A stretch of 43,044 bases of DNA from a virus. The stretch lies in IMG/VR virus record IMGVR_UViG_3300009008_000083, positions 1 through 43,044 of that record; one strand, 5' to 3'. A model generated the notes under the pieces. The model was not told where the DNA came from. It saw nothing but the letters and a program-made list of their open reading frames with translations, and did not search any database. Position 1 is the first letter of the stretch; each line of letters begins with the position of its first letter. The position numbers and the translations under genes were made by a program. Below, in pieces: positions 17,055 to 25,523 of this stretch.

Positions 17055-17531
17055 TTATGCCCCCCTACGGGATTCCTGACGGGCTTGCTCCCGTCGGCGG
17101 CGGACCATCTCGTTACGGGTCTCTTCCGGTACCAGATCGGCCTCATCCGAAGGTGTGAGAACCCCCAGACCAGAAATCACAGATAATGCCCGCTGCAACA
17201 CCCGCTGGGCCTCATTTGCCCTTCGTACTCCCCGGCCTTGCCCAATACGGTCACAGACATCGATTACTCGCCGCAGGGCATCCTCGCCCGCCGCCAGCAC
17301 TTCCAATTCCTCATCCGCTACCGGGGGGTCCAACCGCATCAGATTGTCGATCAATGTGAGTACGTGACGGACGTTCCTCTGGGCCTCTTGTGCCCGGTAC
17401 ATGGAACTCCGGTCAGATGCACGACGAGCGACACTCAATCCCCGTCGCAATGCCTCCTCGCCCGCAGCAACGTGAATCTGAAACTCCTGATCCACCCGTG
17501 ACGAAGACAATCTGGCCCGAAGTCTTCCCAC
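17055..17531 (-). CDS. Small helical protein made of an internal duplication, unknown function
   Basis: This 158-residue basic protein contains two copies of a helical unit of about 45 residues: HVAAGEEALRRGLSVARR...AQEAQRNVRHVLTLID and VLAAGEDALRRVIDVCDR...ANEAQRVLQRALSVIS. The matching AAGE-ALRR and EAQR positions make the duplication clear. The start is a GTG directly after the preceding gene's stop (TAGGTG), so translation is probably coupled and the exact start is uncertain. It sits between terminase and portal genes, which suggests a packaging or head-completion accessory, but no family is recognised. Confidence 0.6.
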   Translation of the reverse strand: MGRLRARLSSSRVDQEFQIHVAAGEEALRRGLSVARRASDRSSMYRAQEAQRNVRHVLTLIDNLMRLDPPVADEELEVLAAGEDALRRVIDVCDRIGQGRGVRRANEAQRVLQRALSVISGLGVLTPSDEADLVPEETRNEMVRRRREQARQESRRGA

Positions 17532-17789
17532 CTAGGAACCCCACTTTCGTTTCCGGGTCAAGTAGCCCTGCTTCAAGGCACGCTTCGCAACCCGCTTCAG
17601 CAAATCAATATCCTGCGGCGACCCCCGAAAGACACGCTCCCAAGAGCCACCTGCTCTACGGAAAGCACCAGAGATCAAACTAAACTCCTCCGGCACTTCC
17701 TCTACCTTACCACCCAGAGTTGACTGGTAGATACGTTGGATGAATCTATGGTCCGCCCTGAGAGGGGTCCGTGGTGTCAGTTTTGCCAT
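17532..17789 (-). CDS. Small basic protein next to the terminase, unknown function
   Basis: An 85-residue basic protein whose ATG overlaps the terminase stop (TAATG) and whose stop abuts the start of the next gene, so it belongs to the packaging operon. The C-terminal LLKRVAKRALKQGYL is an amphipathic basic helix, loosely like the RVAxR motif seen in other head genes. No domain is recognised. It may bind DNA or connect terminase and portal functions. Confidence 0.55.
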   Translation of the reverse strand: MAKLTPRTPLRADHRFIQRIYQSTLGGKVEEVPEEFSLISGAFRRAGGSWERVFRGSPQDIDLLKRVAKRALKQGYLTRKRKWGS

Positions 17790-19645
17790 TAGTACCTCCC
17801 CCGAATAACGCCCGGTGACATCCGGGAACGCTGACGGTCCGGGCTGGTACCCATACGGCGAGCCTTCAAACGTGCCCTACGTGAACCCCTAGGGTCGGCC
17901 CCCTGACGAGTACCCGTGACACGCCCCTGCCCCTTACCCTTGGAGATGTATCCCTTGGAACTCATATGCTGACTGGCAACCCAGACCATCCGAGCCAGTG
18001 CATCGGACTGGTCATCATGTTTCCCGGCAATCTTCGGGGCATGGACCTCGATGATGTACTTGGAGTGCATGTGCGCCTGAAGTTCCAGTAGCTCCTGAAT
18101 ATATGAACAGTGCTCCTCGCCCTCTTTCACCGGGTAATCGAACAGAACCAACCTGCCGTCATACATCATGTCCTTGAGGTTCTTGAAGATTTCCGAGATC
18201 TTGGGGCGAGTCATGTGCTCTGTTTTGAGTTGCCTGAGACCTCTACGATTCAAAGCCTGTTCGAAGGGGATGCCCGCCCAATGGTCAAAGACACCGGCAG
18301 ACAAGTTGAATCTCTTGGATAACTGTAAGACCCAATCAGCGACCTCTTCAAACTCCAACCGTTCCCGCCCTTCATACTCCCCCACACCGGCTTTGATCTG
18401 ACCGATGTAGTCCAACACAATGCGGTCCTCGGAATTGAGGTGGCCGATGGCGATGGCGGAACCGTCCTGCTTCAACGCAATGTCGATCCCTACATAGTAG
18501 GAACGCCGTGGTGTTCCTATGCGAGCAGGGCGGAGGTTAGGGTCAATGCACTCTATAAGGTCATCCGGGTTCTCGATCCAACCCTTGGTACGGTCAGAGA
18601 AAGCGGCCCCGTACTCGGTAAAGAAGTTCGTGGGGTCTTTTGAGTAGTGCTTCTCAAACTCGCTCGCCGGGATAGTCGGATTGACCTCCCATGTAGGAGC
18701 TTGGATGCACAAAAGATTCTCAGCCGCCACACCCCCGGCCATCCCAATCTGGAACAGCTTATAGAACTGCCCCTGACGCCCCAACGGGGATGAAATTGAA
18801 ATGATACGCCCCTCAACGGGACCAATTGGGATCCGGTTGTCACTGGGGTCTTTCGGCGAGAAGGTCGAGGTCGAGGGTGTGACCGCATTGTAGACGCTCT
18901 CGGCAGAAGAGTGCCCCTCATCAGTGAAGTGGGCAACCTCATCCAGAATCACAACGATGTTACCGGCACCACGAAGTCCCTTTGCAATACAAGACGCAAA
19001 TGACACCCGCAACGTAGCACGGGCCGTAGGGTCGTCCGAATACCTGCCGTACCGGTCAATGTCATAAGGTGTCTGGAAACGGGCGTAGGACTGGGTGTTA
19101 TTCGCCGTATATGGACCAAAGAAGCCGCAGTTGCGGAAGTGCCCGGACACCTCTTGGTACAGGAGTCCCGCCTGATCCTTGCTCGTTGCAACGGACACAA
19201 TCTGGAGATTGTTGCTGGAGGGCAGCCCGTAGTAACCCTGCGGGTTACCCTTCAGGATGAGCTTATAGGTCTCATACCCAGCGATGATGGCTGCCAGAAA
19301 GGTCTTACCGCTACGGCGTCCGATTGGGAGAACCAGTTCCCGGCGTTCCTTACCCGGCACAACCTCCTTGATATTACTTCGTCCCTCCTCATACAAATAA
19401 CGGAGGTATGAAGCCTCGGTGTAGTCCCGGAATGTCTCTCGACGCCAATCTGAAATCTTGAAGGTCTCGGTGTCGTCCAGTTCCAGTCCGTAATGCGCCT
19501 TGAGGATGACTCTTTGGACGGGAAACAGCCTCATGTTCAAACCCCAAGGAGCTTCCACAAACGCAATCACATCGACCGGTTTGCGACCCCCCGAGGTATC
19601 AAGGCTCGTTCCTACATTGCGAACCAGATCTGAAATTCCGCCCAT
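17789..19645 (-). CDS. terL: Terminase large subunit (packaging ATPase-nuclease)
   Basis: This 618-residue protein is the DNA-packaging motor. The N-terminal ATPase has a Walker A of the terminase type, GRRSGKT (109-115), and a Walker B VVILDE (231-236) with its catalytic Glu, followed by the coupling segment ISISSPLG (292-299). The C-terminal RNase H-like nuclease starts with YVGIDIA (384-390; metal-binding Asp387) and ends with the acidic cluster HDDQSDALA (543-551). The last 60 residues are basic and glycine/arginine-rich. The ATG follows GAGGTCTAG. Upstream is a candidate small subunit; downstream are two small genes and the portal. Call is firm; the packaging strategy (cos, pac or other) cannot be read here. 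Confidence 0.95.
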   Translation of the reverse strand: MGGISDLVRNVGTSLDTSGGRKPVDVIAFVEAPWGLNMRLFPVQRVILKAHYGLELDDTETFKISDWRRETFRDYTEASYLRYLYEEGRSNIKEVVPGKERRELVLPIGRRSGKTFLAAIIAGYETYKLILKGNPQGYYGLPSSNNLQIVSVATSKDQAGLLYQEVSGHFRNCGFFGPYTANNTQSYARFQTPYDIDRYGRYSDDPTARATLRVSFASCIAKGLRGAGNIVVILDEVAHFTDEGHSSAESVYNAVTPSTSTFSPKDPSDNRIPIGPVEGRIISISSPLGRQGQFYKLFQIGMAGGVAAENLLCIQAPTWEVNPTIPASEFEKHYSKDPTNFFTEYGAAFSDRTKGWIENPDDLIECIDPNLRPARIGTPRRSYYVGIDIALKQDGSAIAIGHLNSEDRIVLDYIGQIKAGVGEYEGRERLEFEEVADWVLQLSKRFNLSAGVFDHWAGIPFEQALNRRGLRQLKTEHMTRPKISEIFKNLKDMMYDGRLVLFDYPVKEGEEHCSYIQELLELQAHMHSKYIIEVHAPKIAGKHDDQSDALARMVWVASQHMSSKGYISKGKGQGRVTGTRQGADPRGSRRARLKARRMGTSPDRQRSRMSPGVIRGRY

Positions 19646-19652
19646 CTAGACC

Positions 19653-20330
19653 TCACACGATATGACTCATCCTACTTCGTGCCTCTGTCTCCCATTCATC
19701 GCTCATATCCTGACTCAGCCGAGCAAACACGGTATCAACCATATCCTCATCCACACCGCATGCAATCATAGCCCCTCGGAAGGTCTCCAAGAGATACTGC
19801 AACACGGCTTTGAACCCCGGAGAGTTCAAATCCACGCCCTTCGCCACCAGTTGGTCACGCCTTTTGAGCCATGTGTCGGCCATCGCCTTCAGGGTGTTGA
19901 CCCGCCGGACGGAGATGCTACTGGACTCTCTGCCGTTCCGTTCGGCTTCTTGGCGTTCAAACCCTAAGCTGGCGGCCTCTTCCCCCAATGCCAGTACGAC
20001 CTGCTGAAGCACCTCGATGTCTTCCGGGCGGGTCTTGACGGAGGACAGAAGAGGGTCTTTATCAATGGCTTCCTTCTTCCGCTTCACCATTTCAGCAACG
20101 GCTGGGGTGACGGGGGCGAGTTCCACGCCCTTCGGACGACCCGGCTTTCCCTTCATCACAACAGGCTCACCGTCATCGGTTGTCTGAATCACATCATTCT
20201 TGGCTATTTCCTTGACCGGACGGTACTTCTTCTGCCCTTTTTCTGTGATAACCTGAACTCGGTGGGCATCCGGGGGGATCTTGGCTATCAGAGCTTCACG
20301 CTCGATGACATCTTTGGTTCTTTTCACCAT
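19653..20330 (-). CDS. Candidate terminase small subunit (DNA-binding, AT-hook-like)
   Basis: This 225-residue protein lies 7 bp before terL, the usual place for the small terminase. It carries KGKPGRPKG (60-68), an AT-hook-like motif, and a basic N-terminus, both consistent with DNA binding. The rest is mostly helical, as in small terminase oligomerisation domains. A strong AGGAGG precedes the ATG. No clear HTH is visible, so the role is inferred from position plus the AT-hook. Confidence 0.55.
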   Translation of the reverse strand: MVKRTKDVIEREALIAKIPPDAHRVQVITEKGQKKYRPVKEIAKNDVIQTTDDGEPVVMKGKPGRPKGVELAPVTPAVAEMVKRKKEAIDKDPLLSSVKTRPEDIEVLQQVVLALGEEAASLGFERQEAERNGRESSSISVRRVNTLKAMADTWLKRRDQLVAKGVDLNSPGFKAVLQYLLETFRGAMIACGVDEDMVDTVFARLSQDMSDEWETEARSRMSHIV

Positions 20331-20341
20331 GCGGCCTCCTG

Positions 20342-20872
20342 TTAGGCAAACAGGGGCGCACCAATCGCTGGGCTACCCCCGCCCATGAGACCCGTTGCAG
20401 GACTGAAGGGGGTAAAGTTGGTCACCGAACCGTGATGAACCGCTCGGAACTCCACCTCGTCAACCGGGCCTCCGCCATATGTTACCGTCACAGCGGCATC
20501 ATCTGCTACAGCCTGAAAACCGGGCAAGGCCGAGATAGCCGCTGCAATGTTGGTCGCCGTGTCCGCAACGGCGGCACCAATCTGGTATTCGACGCTGTTC
20601 ACAATCCGGTAGTCACCGAGTACAAGTTCGACCCGACCACCGCTGAAATCGTTATCCGCCACCGTGAAGGTGCCCGTTTGACTCGCTGTGACACCCCCCG
20701 CAAGGGTCATACGGGCATTTTGACCGGTACCACCGTCCTTGGAAACCGTCGTGAAAGATGCCGAAACCTTGAGAGTCGAGGGTGCCATATTGAGTGACGG
20801 ATCGTACCCTGTAGGTCGACTACCAACCAGCCGTGTAAAGGCAGCCGGTGCTCTAACTTTCTTGATGCCCAT
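20342..20872 (-). CDS. Virion structural protein with a tail-sheath-like beta domain
   Basis: This 176-residue Gly/Ala/Thr-rich protein contains the segment FTVADNDFSGGRVELVLGDY followed by EYQIGAAVADTATNIAAAI (about 83-134). The pattern 'value, VGxxxxxTAxNIAAAI' resembles a small domain found in phage tail sheath and other tail surface proteins. It is far too short to be a sheath. It sits just before the terminase genes in a block of unknown virion proteins. A strong GAGGTGAC site precedes the ATG. The likely role is an appendage, adaptor or decoration subunit. Confidence 0.55.
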   Translation of the reverse strand: MGIKKVRAPAAFTRLVGSRPTGYDPSLNMAPSTLKVSASFTTVSKDGGTGQNARMTLAGGVTASQTGTFTVADNDFSGGRVELVLGDYRIVNSVEYQIGAAVADTATNIAAAISALPGFQAVADDAAVTVTYGGGPVDEVEFRAVHHGSVTNFTPFSPATGLMGGGSPAIGAPLFA

Positions 20873-20884
20873 GTGTCACCTCAC

Positions 20885-23074
20885 CTACATATCGGGTCCG
20901 TCACCGAACAACACCCCTTCCAGAACCTCCGGTGCGGGAGCTTCCTCGACCTCGATGTTATCCAACGAGTCGTTGTTCAGGTCATATTCCTTCGTGTCAA
21001 ACAAAGCTGCGGTACTGACAGCGTCGGACCCGTTGGCCAAACGAATCATCTCCGCCTGATATGCCTTGGGGTCATCTGTAGGAACCACCGAGGTCAGCTT
21101 CTTATTGAACTGGGTGCAAACACCGTCAGCATTGGCGTAGACGCACTTGGTACACCGGCTCATCGCCATGACATGCTTGATACCGTTCGCCCGGTGCTTG
21201 GAAGCGGCTGCCTTGCAGCCCTTGGCTCCGTCCCCTACCGCATAGGCTGCGGCGTCCACATACAAATGACCGGACAGACCCTCGTGGGATTCCCGAATTT
21301 CATTCAGAAGAGGTGAGGCAGCCTTCAACAGACCAGCCGTGAACTTCGCACTCGCAAGCTGCATCAGGATATCGCCAGCGTCGCCCTCGGACATACGCTG
21401 CCGTGCCCACTTGAGCACCTTCACAATCTCGGTGCTCTTGTACCCCGATTCCTTGGCAACACGCTGAATCCGCAACGCCTCCTTAGAAGCCTTCGGGATA
21501 TGGTCCCCGGCGGTCAGAGGTGCCGCTTCCTGTGCGGTCCCCTCGTAGTCTTTCACCGGAGTGGCCTCCAACGCTTCCTTACGCTGACCCTGTGCAGCCA
21601 GAATTGCCGCTGCAATAATCTTGCGGGTCTCGGAAGCCGTTTTCCCGAGGCCAACGATGCGCTGGGCCTCTTCCTTGGTGAGGCTGCCGCTCTTGACGGC
21701 CCGCAGGAGGTCTTTCTTGACCGTTTCCTGCATGGATGCCTCTACCTGTGCCTCCTGCTCCTCCAAGGACGCCCAGACCCTCTTACGGGCTTCCTGTGCG
21801 CCTTCCGGGAGGTGCGCCCCGACACCGTCGTAGTTGGCGACATCAGCCGTTGCGGTCATCAGTTTGCTGGCGGTATGCAGCAGAACCTCCGGGATAGCCG
21901 GAGAATCATGCAGCCGGAGGGCATCTTCCTGCGAAAGCCGCCCAGCCTTGACCCACTTGGCAATCTGGAGTAACGCCTTTTTGCGTTTGTTGGTCGCAGC
22001 CTTCTGCTGGGTTGTCTCAATCACAACCTCGGGCTGCTCTGCCGCCAATGCGGTACGGGCCTCTTCCTCGGAAGCAACGGTAGGCTTCTCAACGGGCTTC
22101 GATGCAGGTTCCGGGGTCTGAATCCGGGGTCCATCCAAGAATGCCGCACGCAGGGTCTCACGGGGGTCACCGGACGCCAACTTATGACCAGCGGCCTCCA
22201 ACAAAGGTTGGTACACCGTGAGAGCTTCCTTCCAAGGTACCTCGGCGACCATCTGCTTGCTCAACTTGACCGCTACAGCTTCGTCATCGGTGACAACATA
22301 GCGTGCGGTACGGGCGGCCCGTTTCAACTCAACAGAGTATCTGCCGTTACGGAGGCTGGGGAATACAGAAGCCATCACATAGACGTTCCCCAGCAGTCCG
22401 TACTCATCATCCAGCTTGGCTGCGGCCTTCTGGTAAAGAGCCTCACGTTCGCTCAAAGCAATCTGAAGATCCGCTTTGATCTTCTTGAGGGGGTGGCCGA
22501 AATGGGCACGACGTAGGGACCGTACAACGGCGAGGCGAGCATCCTCTGCCGTAACCGTCGGTTCCGGGGTGTCATCCAAAGTTGTTTCATATGCGGCCTT
22601 CTCCCGGTCCAGTGCTGGAACGAGGTGGACACCGTCGGTCTGTCGGTCCGCTCCCCATGCTTCTTCCAACTGGGGAACCGCATCCAACGTGGCCTCGTTG
22701 TCGGGTAGGCGGTCAGGGTCTTGGCCCTGTGTTGGGTCGAGCCACAACAGGTCTAGCAAGGTTGCATCTTTCGCCAGCCCGCCTTCTTCCTCGGACAACA
22801 TCTCATCAAGGACGACACCGTCCTCTTCCGCCGTCAGGGTCTCCATATCCAGAGGAGCATCCGCTGCTTGAATGATCCCGTCGGGCAACCCGGACATGCC
22901 GTGTGTCTCAGGGAGCCTTGCTCCATCCTCAACACCTTCATTGTAGGATTCTGAGAACTGGAAACCGTCCAGCCCATAGTTGCTTCCCATCGTGAAGGTC
23001 ATCTCATCGCCGGGAAGGGCGGAATCACCTAGATGGTCTGTCCAGTCATTGCTCTTCTTTTTGGAGCCACTCAT
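20885..23074 (-). CDS. Large unknown virion-region protein with helical repeats and a C-terminal cysteine cluster
   Basis: This protein of 729 residues starts at ATG 23074 (MSGSKKKSND), chosen because it overlaps the upstream stop as ATGA and follows GAGAGGGTGAC. The first 150 residues are acidic. The middle is Ala/Lys/Glu-rich and helical, with short repeats of the type LLxxxKxGxLxxEEAxRI (for example LLRAVKSGSLTKEEAQRI). Near the C-terminus GCKAAASKH, SRCTKC (Cys641, Cys644) and GVC (Cys653) form a four-cysteine cluster that could bind zinc or Fe-S. No function is recognised. Size, acidity and position before terL suggest a structural or internal head/tail component, possibly cleaved by the protease. 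Confidence 0.65.
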   Translation of the reverse strand: MSGSKKKSNDWTDHLGDSALPGDEMTFTMGSNYGLDGFQFSESYNEGVEDGARLPETHGMSGLPDGIIQAADAPLDMETLTAEEDGVVLDEMLSEEEGGLAKDATLLDLLWLDPTQGQDPDRLPDNEATLDAVPQLEEAWGADRQTDGVHLVPALDREKAAYETTLDDTPEPTVTAEDARLAVVRSLRRAHFGHPLKKIKADLQIALSEREALYQKAAAKLDDEYGLLGNVYVMASVFPSLRNGRYSVELKRAARTARYVVTDDEAVAVKLSKQMVAEVPWKEALTVYQPLLEAAGHKLASGDPRETLRAAFLDGPRIQTPEPASKPVEKPTVASEEEARTALAAEQPEVVIETTQQKAATNKRKKALLQIAKWVKAGRLSQEDALRLHDSPAIPEVLLHTASKLMTATADVANYDGVGAHLPEGAQEARKRVWASLEEQEAQVEASMQETVKKDLLRAVKSGSLTKEEAQRIVGLGKTASETRKIIAAAILAAQGQRKEALEATPVKDYEGTAQEAAPLTAGDHIPKASKEALRIQRVAKESGYKSTEIVKVLKWARQRMSEGDAGDILMQLASAKFTAGLLKAASPLLNEIRESHEGLSGHLYVDAAAYAVGDGAKGCKAAASKHRANGIKHVMAMSRCTKCVYANADGVCTQFNKKLTSVVPTDDPKAYQAEMIRLANGSDAVSTAALFDTKEYDLNNDSLDNIEVEEAPAPEVLEGVLFGDGPDM

Positions 23075-23703
23075 TGTGTCACCCTCTCCCAGTACCGCTG
23101 GGCCAATCTCTCCGGCCCAGCCGATACACTTGCTCGCTTGATCATAGCCTCTTTGTCCATCTCGGCTTCTTCTTCCTCGGCCCATTCTTCTGGGTTGTCC
23201 TTGATCTCCTCAACATCCTCCATGATGTCCTTGACCTTCTCTCTCTCACGGGGGTCTTGTCCCTCTACTGCGGGATCCCAGTGAGAAGCATTGATCTCAT
23301 CATAAAGGGTGTCGGAAAGGGAGGAAAGAGCCTCGATAATGTTCATGAAGTTCCGGCGCATCTCAGAAATCTTTTGGATGTACCCCTTACCTCCCAACGA
23401 CCCATCGGGACTCACCTGTGCGGATTTGACCCTTGTGAACGTGTCGTAGGCGGATAGGGCATGGCCCATAGAGGCCAAAGACGCCCGGAGTGCTTTCGCC
23501 AGAGGCTTGCGGTACTTGGGGTTGAACTTGAAATCAGCGGAAATTTCACGTTCGGAAGGTCCGGGCTGACCCCAGCCCCATTGCTTATCGTCATTACCAC
23601 GATCCTTGATGAACCGGACTTCCCCGGCGGTCTTGGTACGGGCAGCTTTCTTTTGCATGTATCGCTCGGTCAAACGGGCGATCTGCTTTTCTTGGTCCTT
23701 CAT
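23071..23703 (-). CDS. Unknown helical virion-region protein
   Basis: This protein of 210 residues is given the start ATG 23703 (GGAGG with 5-nt spacing); an ATG at 23715 is possible but its GGAG is only 1 nt away. The N-terminus QIARLTERYMQKKAARTKTAGE is a basic amphipathic helix of the recurrent 'A-x-RY/RW-L/M' type. The remainder is charged and helical with an acidic C-terminal third (DIMEDVEEIKD...EEEEAEMDKEA). Its stop overlaps the next start. No family is recognised. Confidence 0.6.
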   Translation of the reverse strand: MKDQEKQIARLTERYMQKKAARTKTAGEVRFIKDRGNDDKQWGWGQPGPSEREISADFKFNPKYRKPLAKALRASLASMGHALSAYDTFTRVKSAQVSPDGSLGGKGYIQKISEMRRNFMNIIEALSSLSDTLYDEINASHWDPAVEGQDPREREKVKDIMEDVEEIKDNPEEWAEEEEAEMDKEAMIKRASVSAGPERLAQRYWERVTQ

Positions 23704-23751
23704 CCAGACCTCCATTCTCCTACCCCCCGGATCTCATAGGCTGATTATCAG

Positions 23752-24609
23752 CTACAACTGGGAGGGCAACTCCTCAACAGGAACCCCGAAATCCTCCGCA
23801 ATCGCTTGCTGATCCAGCCGGAATCCTCGGCCCGTCCATTCAATGTACCGATGAGCAACCATCCACACGACACGGGCAGCCAAGGTTGCGGGCAACAGTG
23901 AGAACGTCCCCAACTTAAATGCGTTCAACAGGAACCCCAGCCCGGAACTGGGAAGCGAAGCTAACAGGTCCGATAGGGACAATGACCCGGTGATTGCATC
24001 GGTCAAGCCTTGCATGTCCCATTCGAACTCAACCACGTTCATCCAGATCCAGATGTAGATTGCCGTGATCAGAATGGCGGACAGTGTCGGGGTGGCTTTC
24101 CTCAACCACTCCCCGAACTGGTCGGCCTTGACCTTTGCCTTGGCAAAAAATCGGGTAGCTGCTGGGGATTTCTTGATCAGCATGTCGATCAAGGCGTTCA
24201 ACCCGTGCAGCTTGCCCTTCTCTAATGTGTACACCTTCAAAGGCCACTTCTGAAATGCCTTGTCGATGACCCCCCGGAGTGCCTTGTAGCCCCGCTTGGC
24301 AAGTTCCTTGATGGCCTTGGGGATATCGGTCAACTTCTCGATTCCGAGGAGTTTCTTGAACCGCCCCCAAAGCCGGGGTGTCTTGCCGAACATCTTGATG
24401 AGTTGCTTGGCCTTCTGGACCAACCCTCGGAAGGCAACCCGCCCCGTGTACATTGGGAGGTAGAACCCCTCAAGAAAGGCTTGGACGACCTCGGGGGTCA
24501 AACCTTGGGCCGAAGCCCTTTTGGTATAAGTGGCGGGGATGTCGTAGACCTCTTGTACGGCTAACTTGACCAGATAACGGTCGGCGACCCTTTGGACTGC
24601 TGGTTCCAT
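23752..24609 (-). CDS. Unknown virion-region protein with membrane-active segment
   Basis: This 285-residue protein starts at ATG 24609 (MEPAVQRVADRYL) behind GGGGAGTAGGTG; a GTG at 24630 would overlap the upstream gene. The N-terminus has the recurrent motif RVADRYLVKLA (about 6-16), then YTKRASAQGL. The middle is basic and helical. At about residues 178-200 lies a clear transmembrane-like stretch (LSAILITAIYIWIWMNVV), and a second hydrophobic helix (about 235-260) follows. A virion protein with membrane segments could help DNA pass the cell envelope or be an internal ejection protein. That role is inferred; no family is recognised. Confidence 0.6.
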   Translation of the reverse strand: MEPAVQRVADRYLVKLAVQEVYDIPATYTKRASAQGLTPEVVQAFLEGFYLPMYTGRVAFRGLVQKAKQLIKMFGKTPRLWGRFKKLLGIEKLTDIPKAIKELAKRGYKALRGVIDKAFQKWPLKVYTLEKGKLHGLNALIDMLIKKSPAATRFFAKAKVKADQFGEWLRKATPTLSAILITAIYIWIWMNVVEFEWDMQGLTDAITGSLSLSDLLASLPSSGLGFLLNAFKLGTFSLLPATLAARVVWMVAHRYIEWTGRGFRLDQQAIAEDFGVPVEELPSQL

Positions 24610-24614
24610 CGCAC

Positions 24615-24947
24615 CTACTCCCCGAACCACTCCCGCTCTAGGGACTGGGATGCGAACATCGCTGACGGCAACTTAAGGCCCAGTGAGTTTGCGGCCTTGA
24701 AGATGTTGTTCCTGAGAAGTGAATTATCGGCCTTGAGACCATTCTTGGCGATCCACATCAACCGACTCAGAGCGTGCTCAGCCCCCCGACTGATCTTCAG
24801 TTCCTTGGCCAGCTTGTCCATAACCTCCCGCAACAATTTAGCGGACTGGTCATCCGCCCCGTGGAGGCTGCGATGGACACGCACCAAATCATCATAGTCG
24901 GCAAGTTGCCGGAGTATGTCCCACCCAGAATCTGATCCCGTTTTCAT
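24615..24947 (-). CDS. Small helical protein, unknown function
   Basis: A 110-residue protein starting at ATG 24947 (MKTGSDSGWD) behind GAGGGTG; this start sits 2 bp after the upstream stop and avoids a long overlap. The sequence is helical and mildly charged, with no cysteine or known motif. It lies in the virion gene block between two unknowns. Confidence 0.55.
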   Translation of the reverse strand: MKTGSDSGWDILRQLADYDDLVRVHRSLHGADDQSAKLLREVMDKLAKELKISRGAEHALSRLMWIAKNGLKADNSLLRNNIFKAANSLGLKLPSAMFASQSLEREWFGE

Positions 24948-24949
24948 CT

Positions 24950-25513
24950 CTACACCCTCAGCGGTTCGCCGTTGTCCTGAAACAACCTCTCGACTACGAA
25001 CTGGTCGCCGTCCTTGCGGAAGGACCACAGATCCTTTGTTGCCTTATGGACCAACTCATCCTGACGGGCGGTAGGTGCGAAAAAAGCCGTCAAATCACCC
25101 ATATCCGCCGCTACAATCCTGACGTTGTGGGCCTTCTTGGACTGCACACCCGCCAAGGTCATGTGCTCAGGGGCGATAGGACGGAACATGCCATCGTCCC
25201 AAAGGACGCACACCCGGTCATTGAACTCGGTCGTGTGACCGCTACTGGTCCGAACCGTCACAACGGTTCCTTCCAGCTTATCCGCCGGAATGTCCTCATA
25301 AGACAGGACGGAGCCGAGATTGGCCTCAAACTTCACTCTTGTCCCGGCCTCAACCGGACAGACAACGACATTCTCGCCCCGTTCCTTGTCCGTCAACTGG
25401 CGAACGCTGTTGTAGAAGCCACCATCCAGAGGTTTGCCTTCCAGAAAAGTGTCCATCCCGGACTCTCTCCCGTATGCCCCTGACATCTTATCCCAGAAAT
25501 CTCCGTGATCCAT
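24950..25513 (-). CDS. Unknown protein with SH3-like beta region
   Basis: A 187-residue protein with a strong AGGAGG site. Residues about 54-120 (VEAGTRVKFEANLGSV...LEGTVVTVRTSSGHT...VCVLWDDG) look like a KOW/SH3-like beta barrel similar in style to that of the protein at 7797-8405. The C-terminal part (ELVHKATKDLWSFRKDGDQFVVERLF) resembles a recurring phage tail of the type 'D-LWxFxxxGdxyVVERLF'. Function is unknown. Confidence 0.6.
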   Translation of the reverse strand: MDHGDFWDKMSGAYGRESGMDTFLEGKPLDGGFYNSVRQLTDKERGENVVVCPVEAGTRVKFEANLGSVLSYEDIPADKLEGTVVTVRTSSGHTTEFNDRVCVLWDDGMFRPIAPEHMTLAGVQSKKAHNVRIVAADMGDLTAFFAPTARQDELVHKATKDLWSFRKDGDQFVVERLFQDNGEPLRV

Positions 25514-25523
25514 ATCGATCCTC

